This document shows positions 45,563 through 53,928 of a stretch of 64,000 nt of DNA, one piece after another. Made by a program: the position numbers and the translations under genes. Numbering within the stretch: position 1 is the stretch's first letter; every line of letters begins with the position of its first letter. The notes under the pieces are model-generated. The model did not search any database. It was not told where the DNA came from and was given only the letters and a program-made list of their open reading frames with translations. The stretch covers positions 62,001-126,000 of the forward strand of contig NZ_LFNE01000004.1 in NCBI RefSeq assembly GCF_001045455.1, given 5' to 3'. This DNA is from Chryseobacterium sp. FH2. GTDB lineage: Bacteria; Bacteroidota; Bacteroidia; Flavobacteriales; Weeksellaceae.

Positions 45563-46683
45563 ATGAGATCAAAGTTAAGCTTTATTTTCTGACTTTTAGC
45601 AATCGACATACAAGCTAAAATATGCCCCTTCCCTTCTTCTTTTTCTGTTAAATATTCATTCTCCAAAAGTTCAACCTCACCTTCTTCCAAAATACATTCA
45701 CAACTGCCACAAATCCCTGATTTGCAGGAGTAAGGGACAGGGAATTTTTGAATTAATAATTGTTGTAAAATTTTATCCTCATTGGTTGGAAATTCAGTAT
45801 TAAACTCTTTTCCAAACATTTTAAATTCTACTTCAACATTTTCGATTAACGGAAATTCTTTTTCGATAGGGTAAATATCGTCATTAAATTCTTCAAAAAG
45901 CTCAAAATGAATATTTTTCTTTGGGATTCCGTGATGATAGCATGCATTTGCCAGAGTCTTAATCATTTCACCTTTTCCACATATCAAAACTTCATCTACG
46001 GCATCCCAAATAGTAGATTCTTCGTCAGTATCGTCTAAATGCAGAATCTGGTTAATAATCAGATTTAATTTTTTTTCATCCAGCCTTCCATAAAAGAAAT
46101 GATTACTTGGCTTTTCCTGTGAGAAGAAATAGAAAATTTGTAATCTGTCCCCACAAGTTCTGGCAAGATTATCTAAATCCTCTCTAAAAACCAAATCTTC
46201 TGAACTCTTATTTCCAAAAAATAAAAACATCCTGGTTCTTGGTTCATTATGAAGAATATTTTTAAAGTGACTTAAAATTGGGGTAATACCGATTCCTGCG
46301 GCAAAACCTACGATCGTTCTGAATTCACTTGGTTTTGAAACTAAAGTAAACCTTCCGCTGGGTTCGCTTACCAATAATTCATCACCGGTATTATAATTTT
46401 TAAATAGCTGTGAGGTTTCTCCATCAGGAGAATTCACTTTTATTCCTAAAGCTATTTTATTTTCATAAGGAGCAGAAGTCATCGAATAGTCATTAATAAC
46501 TTCTTTACCATGAGATTGAAATTTCAGACTTACAAACTGCCCTGCTTCAAATGTAAAATTCTCCTTCAGATTCTCAGGAATATCAAACTCCAGAGAAAAA
46601 GTATTTTTGGTCAGTTCTTCCTTTTTCGCTATTTTTAGCCAATGAAACTGTGTCAGTTTCCCTTTATAGATTTGTTGTTCCAT
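45559..46683 (-). CDS. Ferredoxin-fused flavin reductase (PaaE/Hcr-like)
   Basis: A 374-aa electron-transfer protein. The FAD-binding barrel contains NDYSMTSAP (R-x-Y-S-type, here DYS), the NAD domain GFAAGIGITPILSH and FFGNKSSEDLVFREDL, and the C-terminal plant-type [2Fe-2S] domain CKSGICGSCECIL with a fourth Cys in HILACMSIA. The class includes NADH oxidoreductases feeding oxygenases or hybrid cluster proteins. No oxygenase gene is nearby, so the electron acceptor is unknown. A SanA-like gene follows with a 4-nt overlap. Confidence 0.88.
   Translation of the reverse strand: MEQQIYKGKLTQFHWLKIAKKEELTKNTFSLEFDIPENLKENFTFEAGQFVSLKFQSHGKEVINDYSMTSAPYENKIALGIKVNSPDGETSQLFKNYNTGDELLVSEPSGRFTLVSKPSEFRTIVGFAAGIGITPILSHFKNILHNEPRTRMFLFFGNKSSEDLVFREDLDNLARTCGDRLQIFYFFSQEKPSNHFFYGRLDEKKLNLIINQILHLDDTDEESTIWDAVDEVLICGKGEMIKTLANACYHHGIPKKNIHFELFEEFNDDIYPIEKEFPLIENVEVEFKMFGKEFNTEFPTNEDKILQQLLIQKFPVPYSCKSGICGSCECILEEGEVELLENEYLTEKEEGKGHILACMSIAKSQKIKLNFDLI
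46667..46674 (+). promoter_or_regulatory. Putative -7 element of the TlpA-like gene
   Basis: TAGATTTG on the plus strand lies inside the divergent reductase CDS, 41 nt before the TlpA-like ATG. No -33 box is evident. Confidence 0.4.
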
Positions 46684-46692
46684 ACTTCAATT

Positions 46693-46700
46693 CAAAAATA
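46693..46700 (-). promoter_or_regulatory. Putative -7 element of the reductase gene
   Basis: TATTTTTG on the minus strand ends 9 nt before the reductase ATG; transcripts would be nearly leaderless. The gap between the divergent genes is only 32 bp. Confidence 0.45.
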
Positions 46701-46715
46701 GATAAAAAATAATTT

Positions 46716-47276
46716 ATGAAGAAGATAATTTTATCCACGCTTGTTCTATTTGCATTGGCAAGTTGTAAAAAAGAGAGCGAGAAAAATAATGATGCAACCA
46801 CTACAGATTCGCTTTCCGTGTCCCAAAATGTTGAATCAGCAGGCGAATCGTTTGTTTCTCCGGAAATTGCTCCTGAAAAAATCGGTGATTACTTAGCAAA
46901 AAACAATGATACATTATATGTTACCAATTTTTTTGCAACATGGTGCGGGCCGTGTATGAGGGAAATTCCTCATTTTAAAAATAAAATTGAGGAACTGAAA
47001 GGAAAACCTGTAAAATTTACTTTCGTGAATCTGGATGAAAAATCTGAATGGAACGGAGCTGTAAAAAAATTCGCTGAAGAAAATAACTTAGCTGAAAATA
47101 TAGTTTTACTGGACGGTAAAAAATTGGATGAGAATTTCTTTCCGGAAAATTTCCAGAAATGGGATGGAGGTTCGATACCTTTTACTTTTTTTAGAAAAGG
47201 CAGTAAAACTGAAGAATTTTTAGGTATGATGACAGAAGAAGAATTGAATAATAAGCTTCATTCTCTTTTGAAATAA
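46716..47276 (+). CDS. TlpA/ResA-like thioredoxin-fold lipoprotein
   Basis: A periplasm-facing disulfide oxidoreductase. It has a lipobox LALASCKKE, a Ser/Asp/Asn-rich linker, and a thioredoxin fold with TNFFATWCGPCMREIPHFKNKI (CXXC site) and the cis-Pro in GGSIPFTFF. Length 186 aa. ResA/TlpA proteins reduce apocytochrome c or other periplasmic thiols; a link with the CcsBA gene at 27-31 kb is possible but not shown. It is 20 nt upstream of the ABC permease gene and likely cotranscribed. Confidence 0.88.
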   Translation: MKKIILSTLVLFALASCKKESEKNNDATTTDSLSVSQNVESAGESFVSPEIAPEKIGDYLAKNNDTLYVTNFFATWCGPCMREIPHFKNKIEELKGKPVKFTFVNLDEKSEWNGAVKKFAEENNLAENIVLLDGKKLDENFFPENFQKWDGGSIPFTFFRKGSKTEEFLGMMTEEELNNKLHSLLK

Positions 47277-47296
47277 AACTTTACAGATTCTTTGTA

Positions 47297-48268
47297 ATGT
47301 CAACCCAATTTAAAATTCTGTGTTTATTGCTGTTAATCGCTATTATTTTTACTGCGGTTATTAATCTGAACACAGGATTTTTACATTTACACTTTCAGGA
47401 CTTCTTTCAGAACTCTTCAAACAGCCAGATTGCCGAAATCCGTGTGAATCGCGTTTTGGTAATGCTTTTGGCAGGGATTTCTATCCCTACTTCGGGTTTT
47501 CTCATGCAGGAATATTTTCAGAATCCTTTAGCCGGGCCTGATATTTTAGGGATAACTTCGGTGGCGAGTTTATCGGTAGCATTTTACATCTTTTTCTCAT
47601 CTGATATTCTCCTTCCCGATTTTTTAAAAAACAGTTTTCTCAGCTTATCTGCAATTGTTGGAAGTTTGCTTCTGATGCTGGTTTTATTATCCATGTCAAA
47701 TAAATTTCAGGATAAATCTTATTTAATTATTTTTGGTTTTTTGGTTTCTGCATTTGCCGGAGCAATTGTTTCTATATTACAACTTTATGCCGAAAATCAA
47801 AGCTTGAAAAACTATATCTTGTGGTCTTTCGGAGCAAATAATATGGTGACAAGGAATCAGATTTATGTTTTATCAATTTTAATTTTAGTAGGATTATTTA
47901 TTTGCTTTAAAACCATAAAACCACTGATTGGAAATTCATTAGGAAGTTCTTATGCACAAAGTTTAGGAGTAAATCTCCAGCATTTAAAAATCTTGATAAT
48001 TATTGCTTCTTCCCTGCTTTCTGCTTCTGTTACAGCATTTTTAGGTCCTATTTTATTTATAGGAATTATAGTTCCGCATTTTTGCCGATTGATTTATAAT
48101 CCTGCAAAACTTTGGCAGCAATGGATTTTAAATATGTTTTTGGGAATGTTAATGATGCTGTTTTTTTCAATCGTTGCAGAAAAATCTCAGATTCCTTTAA
48201 ATGTGATAAGCTCTATATTTGGAATTCCTGTAATTTTGATGATGCTTTTGAAACAGAATAAGGTTTAA
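47297..48268 (+). CDS. FecCD/BtuC-type ABC permease
   Basis: A 323-aa inner-membrane permease with about ten helices of the FecCD family, which imports ferric siderophores, haem or cobalamin. Family marks: RVLVMLLAGISIPTSGFLMQ, NPLAGPDILGITSVASL, LWSFGANNMV, AQSLGVNL and FLGPILFIGIIVPHFCRL, the cytoplasmic loop that contacts the ATPase. The matching ATPase gene follows. No solute-binding protein gene is adjacent. Confidence 0.93.
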   Translation: MSTQFKILCLLLLIAIIFTAVINLNTGFLHLHFQDFFQNSSNSQIAEIRVNRVLVMLLAGISIPTSGFLMQEYFQNPLAGPDILGITSVASLSVAFYIFFSSDILLPDFLKNSFLSLSAIVGSLLLMLVLLSMSNKFQDKSYLIIFGFLVSAFAGAIVSILQLYAENQSLKNYILWSFGANNMVTRNQIYVLSILILVGLFICFKTIKPLIGNSLGSSYAQSLGVNLQHLKILIIIASSLLSASVTAFLGPILFIGIIVPHFCRLIYNPAKLWQQWILNMFLGMLMMLFFSIVAEKSQIPLNVISSIFGIPVILMMLLKQNKV

Positions 48269-48354
48269 TTTGAGGATAGAACAAAATCAATTTTAAAAAT
48301 AAAAACTGTAGATTAAGTAATAACCTTTGCGACCTTGCAATAAAAACAACAAAA

Positions 48355-49278
48355 ATGCACCTACAAATCAAACAAGCAAATATCGGTTATAATACAACCT
48401 TAATTTCAGATGTCAATGCAGACCTGAATTTAGGAGATGTATGCTTGTTAATCGGGAATAACGGTGTAGGAAAAACAACTTTAATCAAATCTATTTTACA
48501 TCAAATTCCTCTTTTAAAAGGTGAAATTTGCATTAATGATAAAAAGGTAAAACATCTCTCCGTTAAAGAAATTGCAGAAAATATTGCTGTTGTTTTTTCC
48601 AAATCGGTTATACCACAAAATTATACGGTTGAAGATCTTATCTCTTTAGGAAAATATATTTACTATCCTTTTTATTTTGAACTTAAAAAAGAAGACAAAG
48701 AGGAAGTATCGCACATTATTGAAGAATTGGATTTAAATCAATACAGATATACGTTACTCAAAAATCTTTCAGACGGAAATCTTCAAAAAGCCTTTATTGG
48801 AAGAGCTTTGACACAAAACTCCCCTATCATCATTCTCGATGAGCCAACAACGCATTTAGATGAGAAAAATAAAGTCACCATCTTAAAAACGCTTCGAAAA
48901 TTAGCTAAAGAGCAAAACAAACTGATTCTTTTTTCTTCACATGATTGGCGTTTAGCGAAAGAATTTGCAGACAAAATCTGGTACATAAAAAACCATCATT
49001 TGCATTCCGGAATTGTAGAAGATGTATTGCTTCAACATAGTGAACTGACAAATGCTTCTTTGTTTCAAGTAAATGAAAATTTTGTTGCTCCAAAAATTAT
49101 TGCGCCGGATTTTTATAAAGAAATGCTATATTCTTTACTTCAAAAAAATTTCCAAAAGGATCTTTCTTCATTAAATTTTGAGTTTCAAAATAACTTTTGG
49201 ATCATTTCTAATGATTCATTGAAACAGCAATGTGAATCTTTTGAAGAAATAGTTAATTTAGTGAAAACCATCTATTAA
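48355..49278 (+). CDS. ABC transporter ATPase, FecE/BtuD-like
   Basis: The energising subunit for the preceding permease. Walker A is IGNNGVGKTTLIKS, the signature is LKNLSDGNLQKAFIGRAL (with LSDGN, a variant of LSGGQ), Walker B is PIIILDEPTTHLD, and the switch His is in FSSHDWRLAKEF. At 307 aa it is about 50 residues longer than typical FecE; the extra C-terminal part (from about residue 240) has no motif I recognise. It ends before the MarR operator region. Confidence 0.92.
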   Translation: MHLQIKQANIGYNTTLISDVNADLNLGDVCLLIGNNGVGKTTLIKSILHQIPLLKGEICINDKKVKHLSVKEIAENIAVVFSKSVIPQNYTVEDLISLGKYIYYPFYFELKKEDKEEVSHIIEELDLNQYRYTLLKNLSDGNLQKAFIGRALTQNSPIIILDEPTTHLDEKNKVTILKTLRKLAKEQNKLILFSSHDWRLAKEFADKIWYIKNHHLHSGIVEDVLLQHSELTNASLFQVNENFVAPKIIAPDFYKEMLYSLLQKNFQKDLSSLNFEFQNNFWIISNDSLKQQCESFEEIVNLVKTIY

Positions 49279-49304
49279 TACTTGTTTTTATTTATTAATT
49301 TCAC

Positions 49305-49324
49305 ATACTATGCATGCATAGTAT
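49305..49324. promoter_or_regulatory. Palindromic operator, distal copy
   Basis: ATACTATGCATGCATAGTAT is a perfect 20-bp palindrome in the gap upstream of the marR gene. It is 83 bp, centre to centre, from the proximal copy. Confidence 0.7.
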
Positions 49325-49387
49325 TATGCTTATCATACAATTTAATCATTTTATTATCAGTGTATTAACAAATTTTAACGATAATAA

Positions 49388-49407
49388 ATACTATGCATGC
49401 ATAATAT
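49388..49407. promoter_or_regulatory. Palindromic operator, proximal copy
   Basis: ATACTATGCATGCATAATAT, 19 of 20 bases identical to the distal copy, covers the expected -33 region of the marR promoter. Occupancy by the MarR dimer would block transcription (inference). Confidence 0.75.
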
Positions 49408-49411
49408 TTAC

Positions 49412-49419
49412 TAAATTTG
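49412..49419 (+). promoter_or_regulatory. -7 element of the marR-fad operon
   Basis: TAAATTTG matches TANNTTTG and starts 5 bp after the proximal operator, 21 nt before the marR start codon. Confidence 0.6.
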
Positions 49420-49440
49420 GATTAAACCATTTCAACGAAA

Positions 49441-49893
49441 ATGATGGATAATAATAAAGATAAAATAGAAAATGTAGATTTAATTTTAAAACAGACTTGG
49501 CTAGCTGTTTCTAAAATGTACACAGATCTTGCCCAAGAGCATGATTCTACGGCTGTTCAAGCCCTTACTCTTCTTAAAATTGACCCTAAAGAAGGAACAA
49601 GAAGTACAAACCTAGGCCCTAAAATGGCTATCGAGCCAACTTCATTAACCAGAATTATCAAACTTCTTGAAGACAACGGATATATTTATAAGGAAAAAAC
49701 AACTGCCGATAAACGGGAAGTTATCATTAAACTTACAGATAAGGGGTTGAATTCCAGAAATATGTCTAAAGAAGTTGTTGTAAATTTCAATAAAAAAGTG
49801 ATGGAGAAAATTGCTCCTGAAAAGTTAGAAACTTTTAAGGAAGTAATGGTTCAAATCATGAAAATTGCCACCGATTTAAATAACAGAAAATAA
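49441..49893 (+). CDS. MarR family regulator of the beta-oxidation operon
   Basis: A 150-aa winged-helix repressor-type protein. The core runs from LAQEHDSTAVQALTLLKIDP through GTRSTNLGPKMAIEPTSLTRIIKLLEDNGY (recognition helix) to the wing EKTTADKREVIIKLTDKG. Flanking helices would form the dimer interface. It sits 8 nt upstream of the HAD/hydratase gene and directly after two palindromes, so it probably controls fatty-acid breakdown and itself, perhaps sensing acyl-CoA (inference by analogy with FadR-like control). Confidence 0.92.
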   Translation: MMDNNKDKIENVDLILKQTWLAVSKMYTDLAQEHDSTAVQALTLLKIDPKEGTRSTNLGPKMAIEPTSLTRIIKLLEDNGYIYKEKTTADKREVIIKLTDKGLNSRNMSKEVVVNFNKKVMEKIAPEKLETFKEVMVQIMKIATDLNNRK

Positions 49894-49901
49894 TAAATCA
49901 A

Positions 49902-52295
49902 ATGAAAAGAAGAATCAAACACGTTACGGTTCTTGGTTCAGGAATTATGGGAAGCGGTATTGCGGCTCACTTTGCCAATATTGGCGTAGAAGTTTCGCTT
50001 TTGGATATCGTTCCTTTTGAATTGACTGAAGCAGAACAGAAAAAAGGTTTGACCAAAGATGATAAAGCGGTAAGAAACAGAATCGCTTCCGAAAACTTTG
50101 AAAAACTGAAAAAAGCAAGCCCGGCTCTGCTCTATTCTCCTAAATTCGCGGATAGAATTAAAGTTGGAAATTTTGATGATGATTTACCAAAAATAAAAAA
50201 TACAGACTGGATTATTGAAGTTGTGGTTGAAAGACTCGACATCAAAAAATCAGTTTACGAAAAAATCGAACAGTTCAGAAAACCGGGCACTTTGATTTCT
50301 TCGAATACATCAGGGATTCCTATTCATCTTTTGACAGAAGGAAGAAGTGATGATTTCAAGCATTATTTTGCAGGAACACACTTCTTTAATCCTGTGAGAT
50401 ACCTTCCTCTTTTAGAAATTATTCCTACCAATGATACGTCTTCGGAAGTAATCGACTTCTATATGAATTACGGAGCAAAATTCTTAGGAAAAACGACTGT
50501 TTTAGCAAAAGATACGCCTGCATTTATCGCCAACAGAATCGGGGTTTTCTCGATGATGGACTTGCTTCACAACGTTCAGAAATTAGGATTGACAGTTTCT
50601 GAAGTTGATAAACTGACAGGTCCTGTAATCGGTCGCCCAAAATCTGCAACGTTCCGAACAGCAGATGTTGTTGGTCTGGATACGCTGGTAATGGTTGCGA
50701 ATGGCGTGCGTCAAAGCGGTGCCGAAGCTAATGATTTCAATGATGTTTTTGCCCTTCCTGATTACATCCAGAAAATGGTTGATAATAAATGGTTGGGTTC
50801 AAAAACAGAGCAAGGTTTCTATAAGAAAGTGAAAAATGCAGAAGGAAAATCTGAAATTCACGGATTAAACCTTGATACTTTAGAATATGAGCTTCAGGGA
50901 AAATCTTCTTTCCCGACTTTAGAATTAACTAAAAATATTGATAAGCCGATTGACAGGTTTAAAGTCTTAATTGGTGGAAAAGACAAAGCCGGAGAGCTTT
51001 ACAGAAAATCTTTTGGAGCGTTATTCGCCTATGTTTCCCATAAAATTCCTGAAATTTCCGATGAAGTGTACAAAATCGACGATGCGATGAGAGCTGGTTT
51101 CGGTTGGGAAAACGGGCCGTTTGAAATCTGGGATGCAGTGGGCGTTCAGAAAGGTATTGAATTGGCTAAAGATGCCGGTTACGAAGTTTCAGGCTGGGTG
51201 AAAAACGTAGAAACTTTCTATAAGGTGAATGATGAAGGACAAAGCATTTACGTAGATAAAAGCTCAGGTGAGTACAACAAAATTCCGGGTCAGGATGCTT
51301 TCATTATTTTAGATAATATCAGAAAAAACAAAACGCTTTGGAGTAATTCCGGTGCTGCGATTGAAGATTTAGGCGACGGGATTATCAATTTTGAAATCCG
51401 TTCCAAGATGAACTCTTTGGGAGGTGAAGTTTTAGACGGATTAAACAGAGCCATTGATTTAGCTGAAAAAGAGTATGACGGATTAGTAATCGGAAATCAG
51501 GGGACAAATTTCTCTGTCGGAGCGAATTTAGCGATGATTTTAATGATGGCTATCGAGCAGGATTGGGATGATTTGAATATGGCGATTGCTTATTTCCAAA
51601 AATCGATGATGAGAGTTCGCTACTCTTCCATTCCAGTTGTTGTTGCTCCTCACGGGATGACACTTGGTGGCGGTTGCGAAATGACGATGCATGCAGACAG
51701 AGTCGTTGCAGCAGCAGAAACCTACATCGGATTGGTGGAAACCGGAGTTGGTGTAATTCCCGGCGGTGGCGGAACAAAAGAGCTGACATTGAGAACTTCC
51801 AGAGAATTCCACAGTGATGATGTTAAAAACAACAGGCTTCGTGAAGCCTTCATGAATATCGCGATGGGTAAAGTAGCCACTTCCGCTTACGAGGCGTACG
51901 ATATGGGAATCCTTGAAAAAGGAAAAGATATTGTCTCCGTAAGTAAAAACAGGCAGATTGCAGAAGCTAAAAAAATTGCGAAATTATTAGCCGAACAGGG
52001 CTATACTCAGCCGATTGAGCAGAGAGTAAAAGTTTTAGGTAAAGACGCTTTGGGAATGTTTTATGTTGGAACTGACCAGATGTTGACAGGGAACTTCATC
52101 TCTGAGCATGACAAGAAAATCGCAGACAAATTAGCCAACGTAATGGTCGGAGGAAATCTTTCTGAACCAACGGTCGTAACTGAACAATACTTATTGAATC
52201 TTGAAAGAGAAACGTTCTTACAACTTTGTGGAGAAAGGAAAACTTTGGAGAGAATTCAGTATATGTTACAGAATGGAAAACCGCTTAGAAATTAA
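49902..52295 (+). CDS. 3-hydroxyacyl-CoA dehydrogenase / enoyl-CoA hydratase (FadN-like)
   Basis: A bifunctional beta-oxidation enzyme of 797 aa with the dehydrogenase domain first, as in Bacillus FadN, opposite to E. coli FadB. The NAD fold begins VTVLGSGIMGSGIAAHFANI; THFFNPVRYLPLLEII carries the dehydrogenase catalytic His. The C-terminal crotonase domain has HGMTLGGGCEMTMHADRVVA and GLVETGVGVIPGGGGTKE, with the two catalytic Glu. It catalyses hydration of enoyl-CoA and oxidation of 3-hydroxyacyl-CoA, upstream of the thiolase encoded next. Confidence 0.95.
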   Translation: MKRRIKHVTVLGSGIMGSGIAAHFANIGVEVSLLDIVPFELTEAEQKKGLTKDDKAVRNRIASENFEKLKKASPALLYSPKFADRIKVGNFDDDLPKIKNTDWIIEVVVERLDIKKSVYEKIEQFRKPGTLISSNTSGIPIHLLTEGRSDDFKHYFAGTHFFNPVRYLPLLEIIPTNDTSSEVIDFYMNYGAKFLGKTTVLAKDTPAFIANRIGVFSMMDLLHNVQKLGLTVSEVDKLTGPVIGRPKSATFRTADVVGLDTLVMVANGVRQSGAEANDFNDVFALPDYIQKMVDNKWLGSKTEQGFYKKVKNAEGKSEIHGLNLDTLEYELQGKSSFPTLELTKNIDKPIDRFKVLIGGKDKAGELYRKSFGALFAYVSHKIPEISDEVYKIDDAMRAGFGWENGPFEIWDAVGVQKGIELAKDAGYEVSGWVKNVETFYKVNDEGQSIYVDKSSGEYNKIPGQDAFIILDNIRKNKTLWSNSGAAIEDLGDGIINFEIRSKMNSLGGEVLDGLNRAIDLAEKEYDGLVIGNQGTNFSVGANLAMILMMAIEQDWDDLNMAIAYFQKSMMRVRYSSIPVVVAPHGMTLGGGCEMTMHADRVVAAAETYIGLVETGVGVIPGGGGTKELTLRTSREFHSDDVKNNRLREAFMNIAMGKVATSAYEAYDMGILEKGKDIVSVSKNRQIAEAKKIAKLLAEQGYTQPIEQRVKVLGKDALGMFYVGTDQMLTGNFISEHDKKIADKLANVMVGGNLSEPTVVTEQYLLNLERETFLQLCGERKTLERIQYMLQNGKPLRN

Positions 52296-52318
52296 TCATC
52301 TAACAATTAAAAATTAAA

Positions 52319-53500
52319 ATGTCAAAACAAGCATATATAGTAAAAGGATTTAGAACAGCGGTAGGAAAAGCACCTAAAGGCTCCCTTCGTTTTACTCGTC
52401 CCGACGTAATGGCGGCTACCGTTATTGAAAAATTAATGGCAGAGCTTCCGCAATTAGACAAAAACAGAATTGACGACCTTATCGTAGGAAATGCAATGCC
52501 CGAAGCTGAACAAGGCTTGAACGTTGCCCGTTTGATTTCTTTAATGGGATTAAATACAGACAAAGTTCCCGGAGTTACCGTAAACAGATATTGCGCATCA
52601 GGAAGCGAGGCGATTGCGATTGCTTCTGCAAAAATCCAGGCAGGAATGGCAGATTGCATTATCGCAGGTGGTACAGAATCTATGTCTTATATTCCTATGG
52701 GAGGCTACAAACCGGTTCCGGAAACGGATATCGCAAAAACAAACCCTGATTATTATTGGGGAATGGGTTATACTGCTGAAGAAGTGGCAAAACAATACAA
52801 TATCACAAGAGAAGAACAGGACCAGTTCGCTTTTGAATCCCACATGAAGGCTTTAAAAGCGAATCAGGAAGGTAAATTTGCCAACCAGATTGTTCCGATT
52901 CCTGTTGAATATAATTTTCTGGATGAAAGCCAGAAAATGCAGACCAAAAAGTTTGATTTTTCTGTAGATGAAGGACCAAGAGCAGATACTTCTTTGCAAG
53001 GTTTGGCCAAATTAAAACCCGTTTTCGCCAACGGAGGAAGCGTAACTGCCGGAAATTCTTCCCAAATGAGCGATGGAGCCGCTTTTGTAATGGTGATGAG
53101 CGAAGAAATGGTAAAAGAATTAGGATTGGAACCGGAAGCAAGATTAATGGCGTATGCAGCAGCAGGTCTTGAACCGAGAATCATGGGAATGGGACCAATC
53201 TATGCAATTCCAAAAGCACTAAAACAGGCCGGTTTAGAGTTAAAAGATATTGAATTAATCGAGTTAAACGAAGCATTTGCATCACAGTCTGTTGCCATCA
53301 AAAAAGAATTAGGGTTAAATCCTGATATTTTGAATGTAAACGGAGGCGCCATTGCTTTGGGGCACCCACTTGGATGTACCGGAACAAAATTAACTGTTCA
53401 GCTTCTTGACGAAATGAGAAAACGCGGAAACAAATACGGAATGATTTCCATGTGTGTGGGAACCGGCCAGGGAGCCGCAAGTATTTTTGAACTTCTATAA
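52319..53500 (+). CDS. Acetyl-CoA acyltransferase (thiolase)
   Basis: A 393-aa degradative thiolase that cleaves 3-ketoacyl-CoA to acetyl-CoA and a shortened acyl-CoA. The nucleophilic Cys is in VTVNRYCASGSEAIA, the second site in GGAIALGHPLGCTGTK (His), and the proton-transfer Cys in SMCVGTGQGAAS; NEAFASQS is also typical. It lies 23 nt after the FadN-like gene and completes the last two steps of the cycle. A broken gene follows. Confidence 0.95.
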   Translation: MSKQAYIVKGFRTAVGKAPKGSLRFTRPDVMAATVIEKLMAELPQLDKNRIDDLIVGNAMPEAEQGLNVARLISLMGLNTDKVPGVTVNRYCASGSEAIAIASAKIQAGMADCIIAGGTESMSYIPMGGYKPVPETDIAKTNPDYYWGMGYTAEEVAKQYNITREEQDQFAFESHMKALKANQEGKFANQIVPIPVEYNFLDESQKMQTKKFDFSVDEGPRADTSLQGLAKLKPVFANGGSVTAGNSSQMSDGAAFVMVMSEEMVKELGLEPEARLMAYAAAGLEPRIMGMGPIYAIPKALKQAGLELKDIELIELNEAFASQSVAIKKELGLNPDILNVNGGAIALGHPLGCTGTKLTVQLLDEMRKRGNKYGMISMCVGTGQGAASIFELL

Positions 53501-53523
53501 TTAAATTATAAATTTTAGATGTA

Positions 53524-53867
53524 ATGGGTTTCAAAGTAGATAATTTGATTCCAATAAAAACATTCGGATTTGCTTTAAGAATAATTAAATTTTATACTCA
53601 ATGTAAATCTTAAAATGAATTTATTTGATCAAGGCAGATTCTACGTTGTGGAACTTCAATTGGCGCAAATGTAGAAGAAGCAATTGCAGCTCAATCTAAG
53701 AAAGATTTCAAAACCTTTCAATTGCAAATAAAGGAGCAAGAGAAATAAGATATTGGCTAAGACTTTATCAATCTTCAAACTTGGTTCAAATTGAAGTTAA
53801 TTCTTATTTGAAGGAAATTGAAAGCATCATTAATATTTTGACTAAAATCATTAAAACTTCATCTTAA
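53524..53867 (+). pseudogene. Decayed four-helix-bundle protein gene (23S rRNA IVP family)
   Basis: Three pieces of one reading can be joined: KTFGFALRIIKFYTQCKS from an ATG at 53524, then after a TAA (53611) and a TGA (53626) in the same frame SRQILRCGTSIGANVEEAIA, QSKKDF, and finally, after a -1 frame change near 53710, LSIANKGAREIRYWLRLYQ through IIKTSS before a TAA. The order and wording match the four-helix bundle (TIGR02436) family known from rRNA intervening regions and elsewhere; full length is about 115 aa. Two nonsense codons and one frameshift mean no intact product. It sits inside the fad operon. Confidence 0.85.
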
Positions 53868-53928
53868 AATTTATAACAGGGAATCAGTAATTTAAAATTT
53901 ATAATCTAAAATTTAAAATCATAAAATA

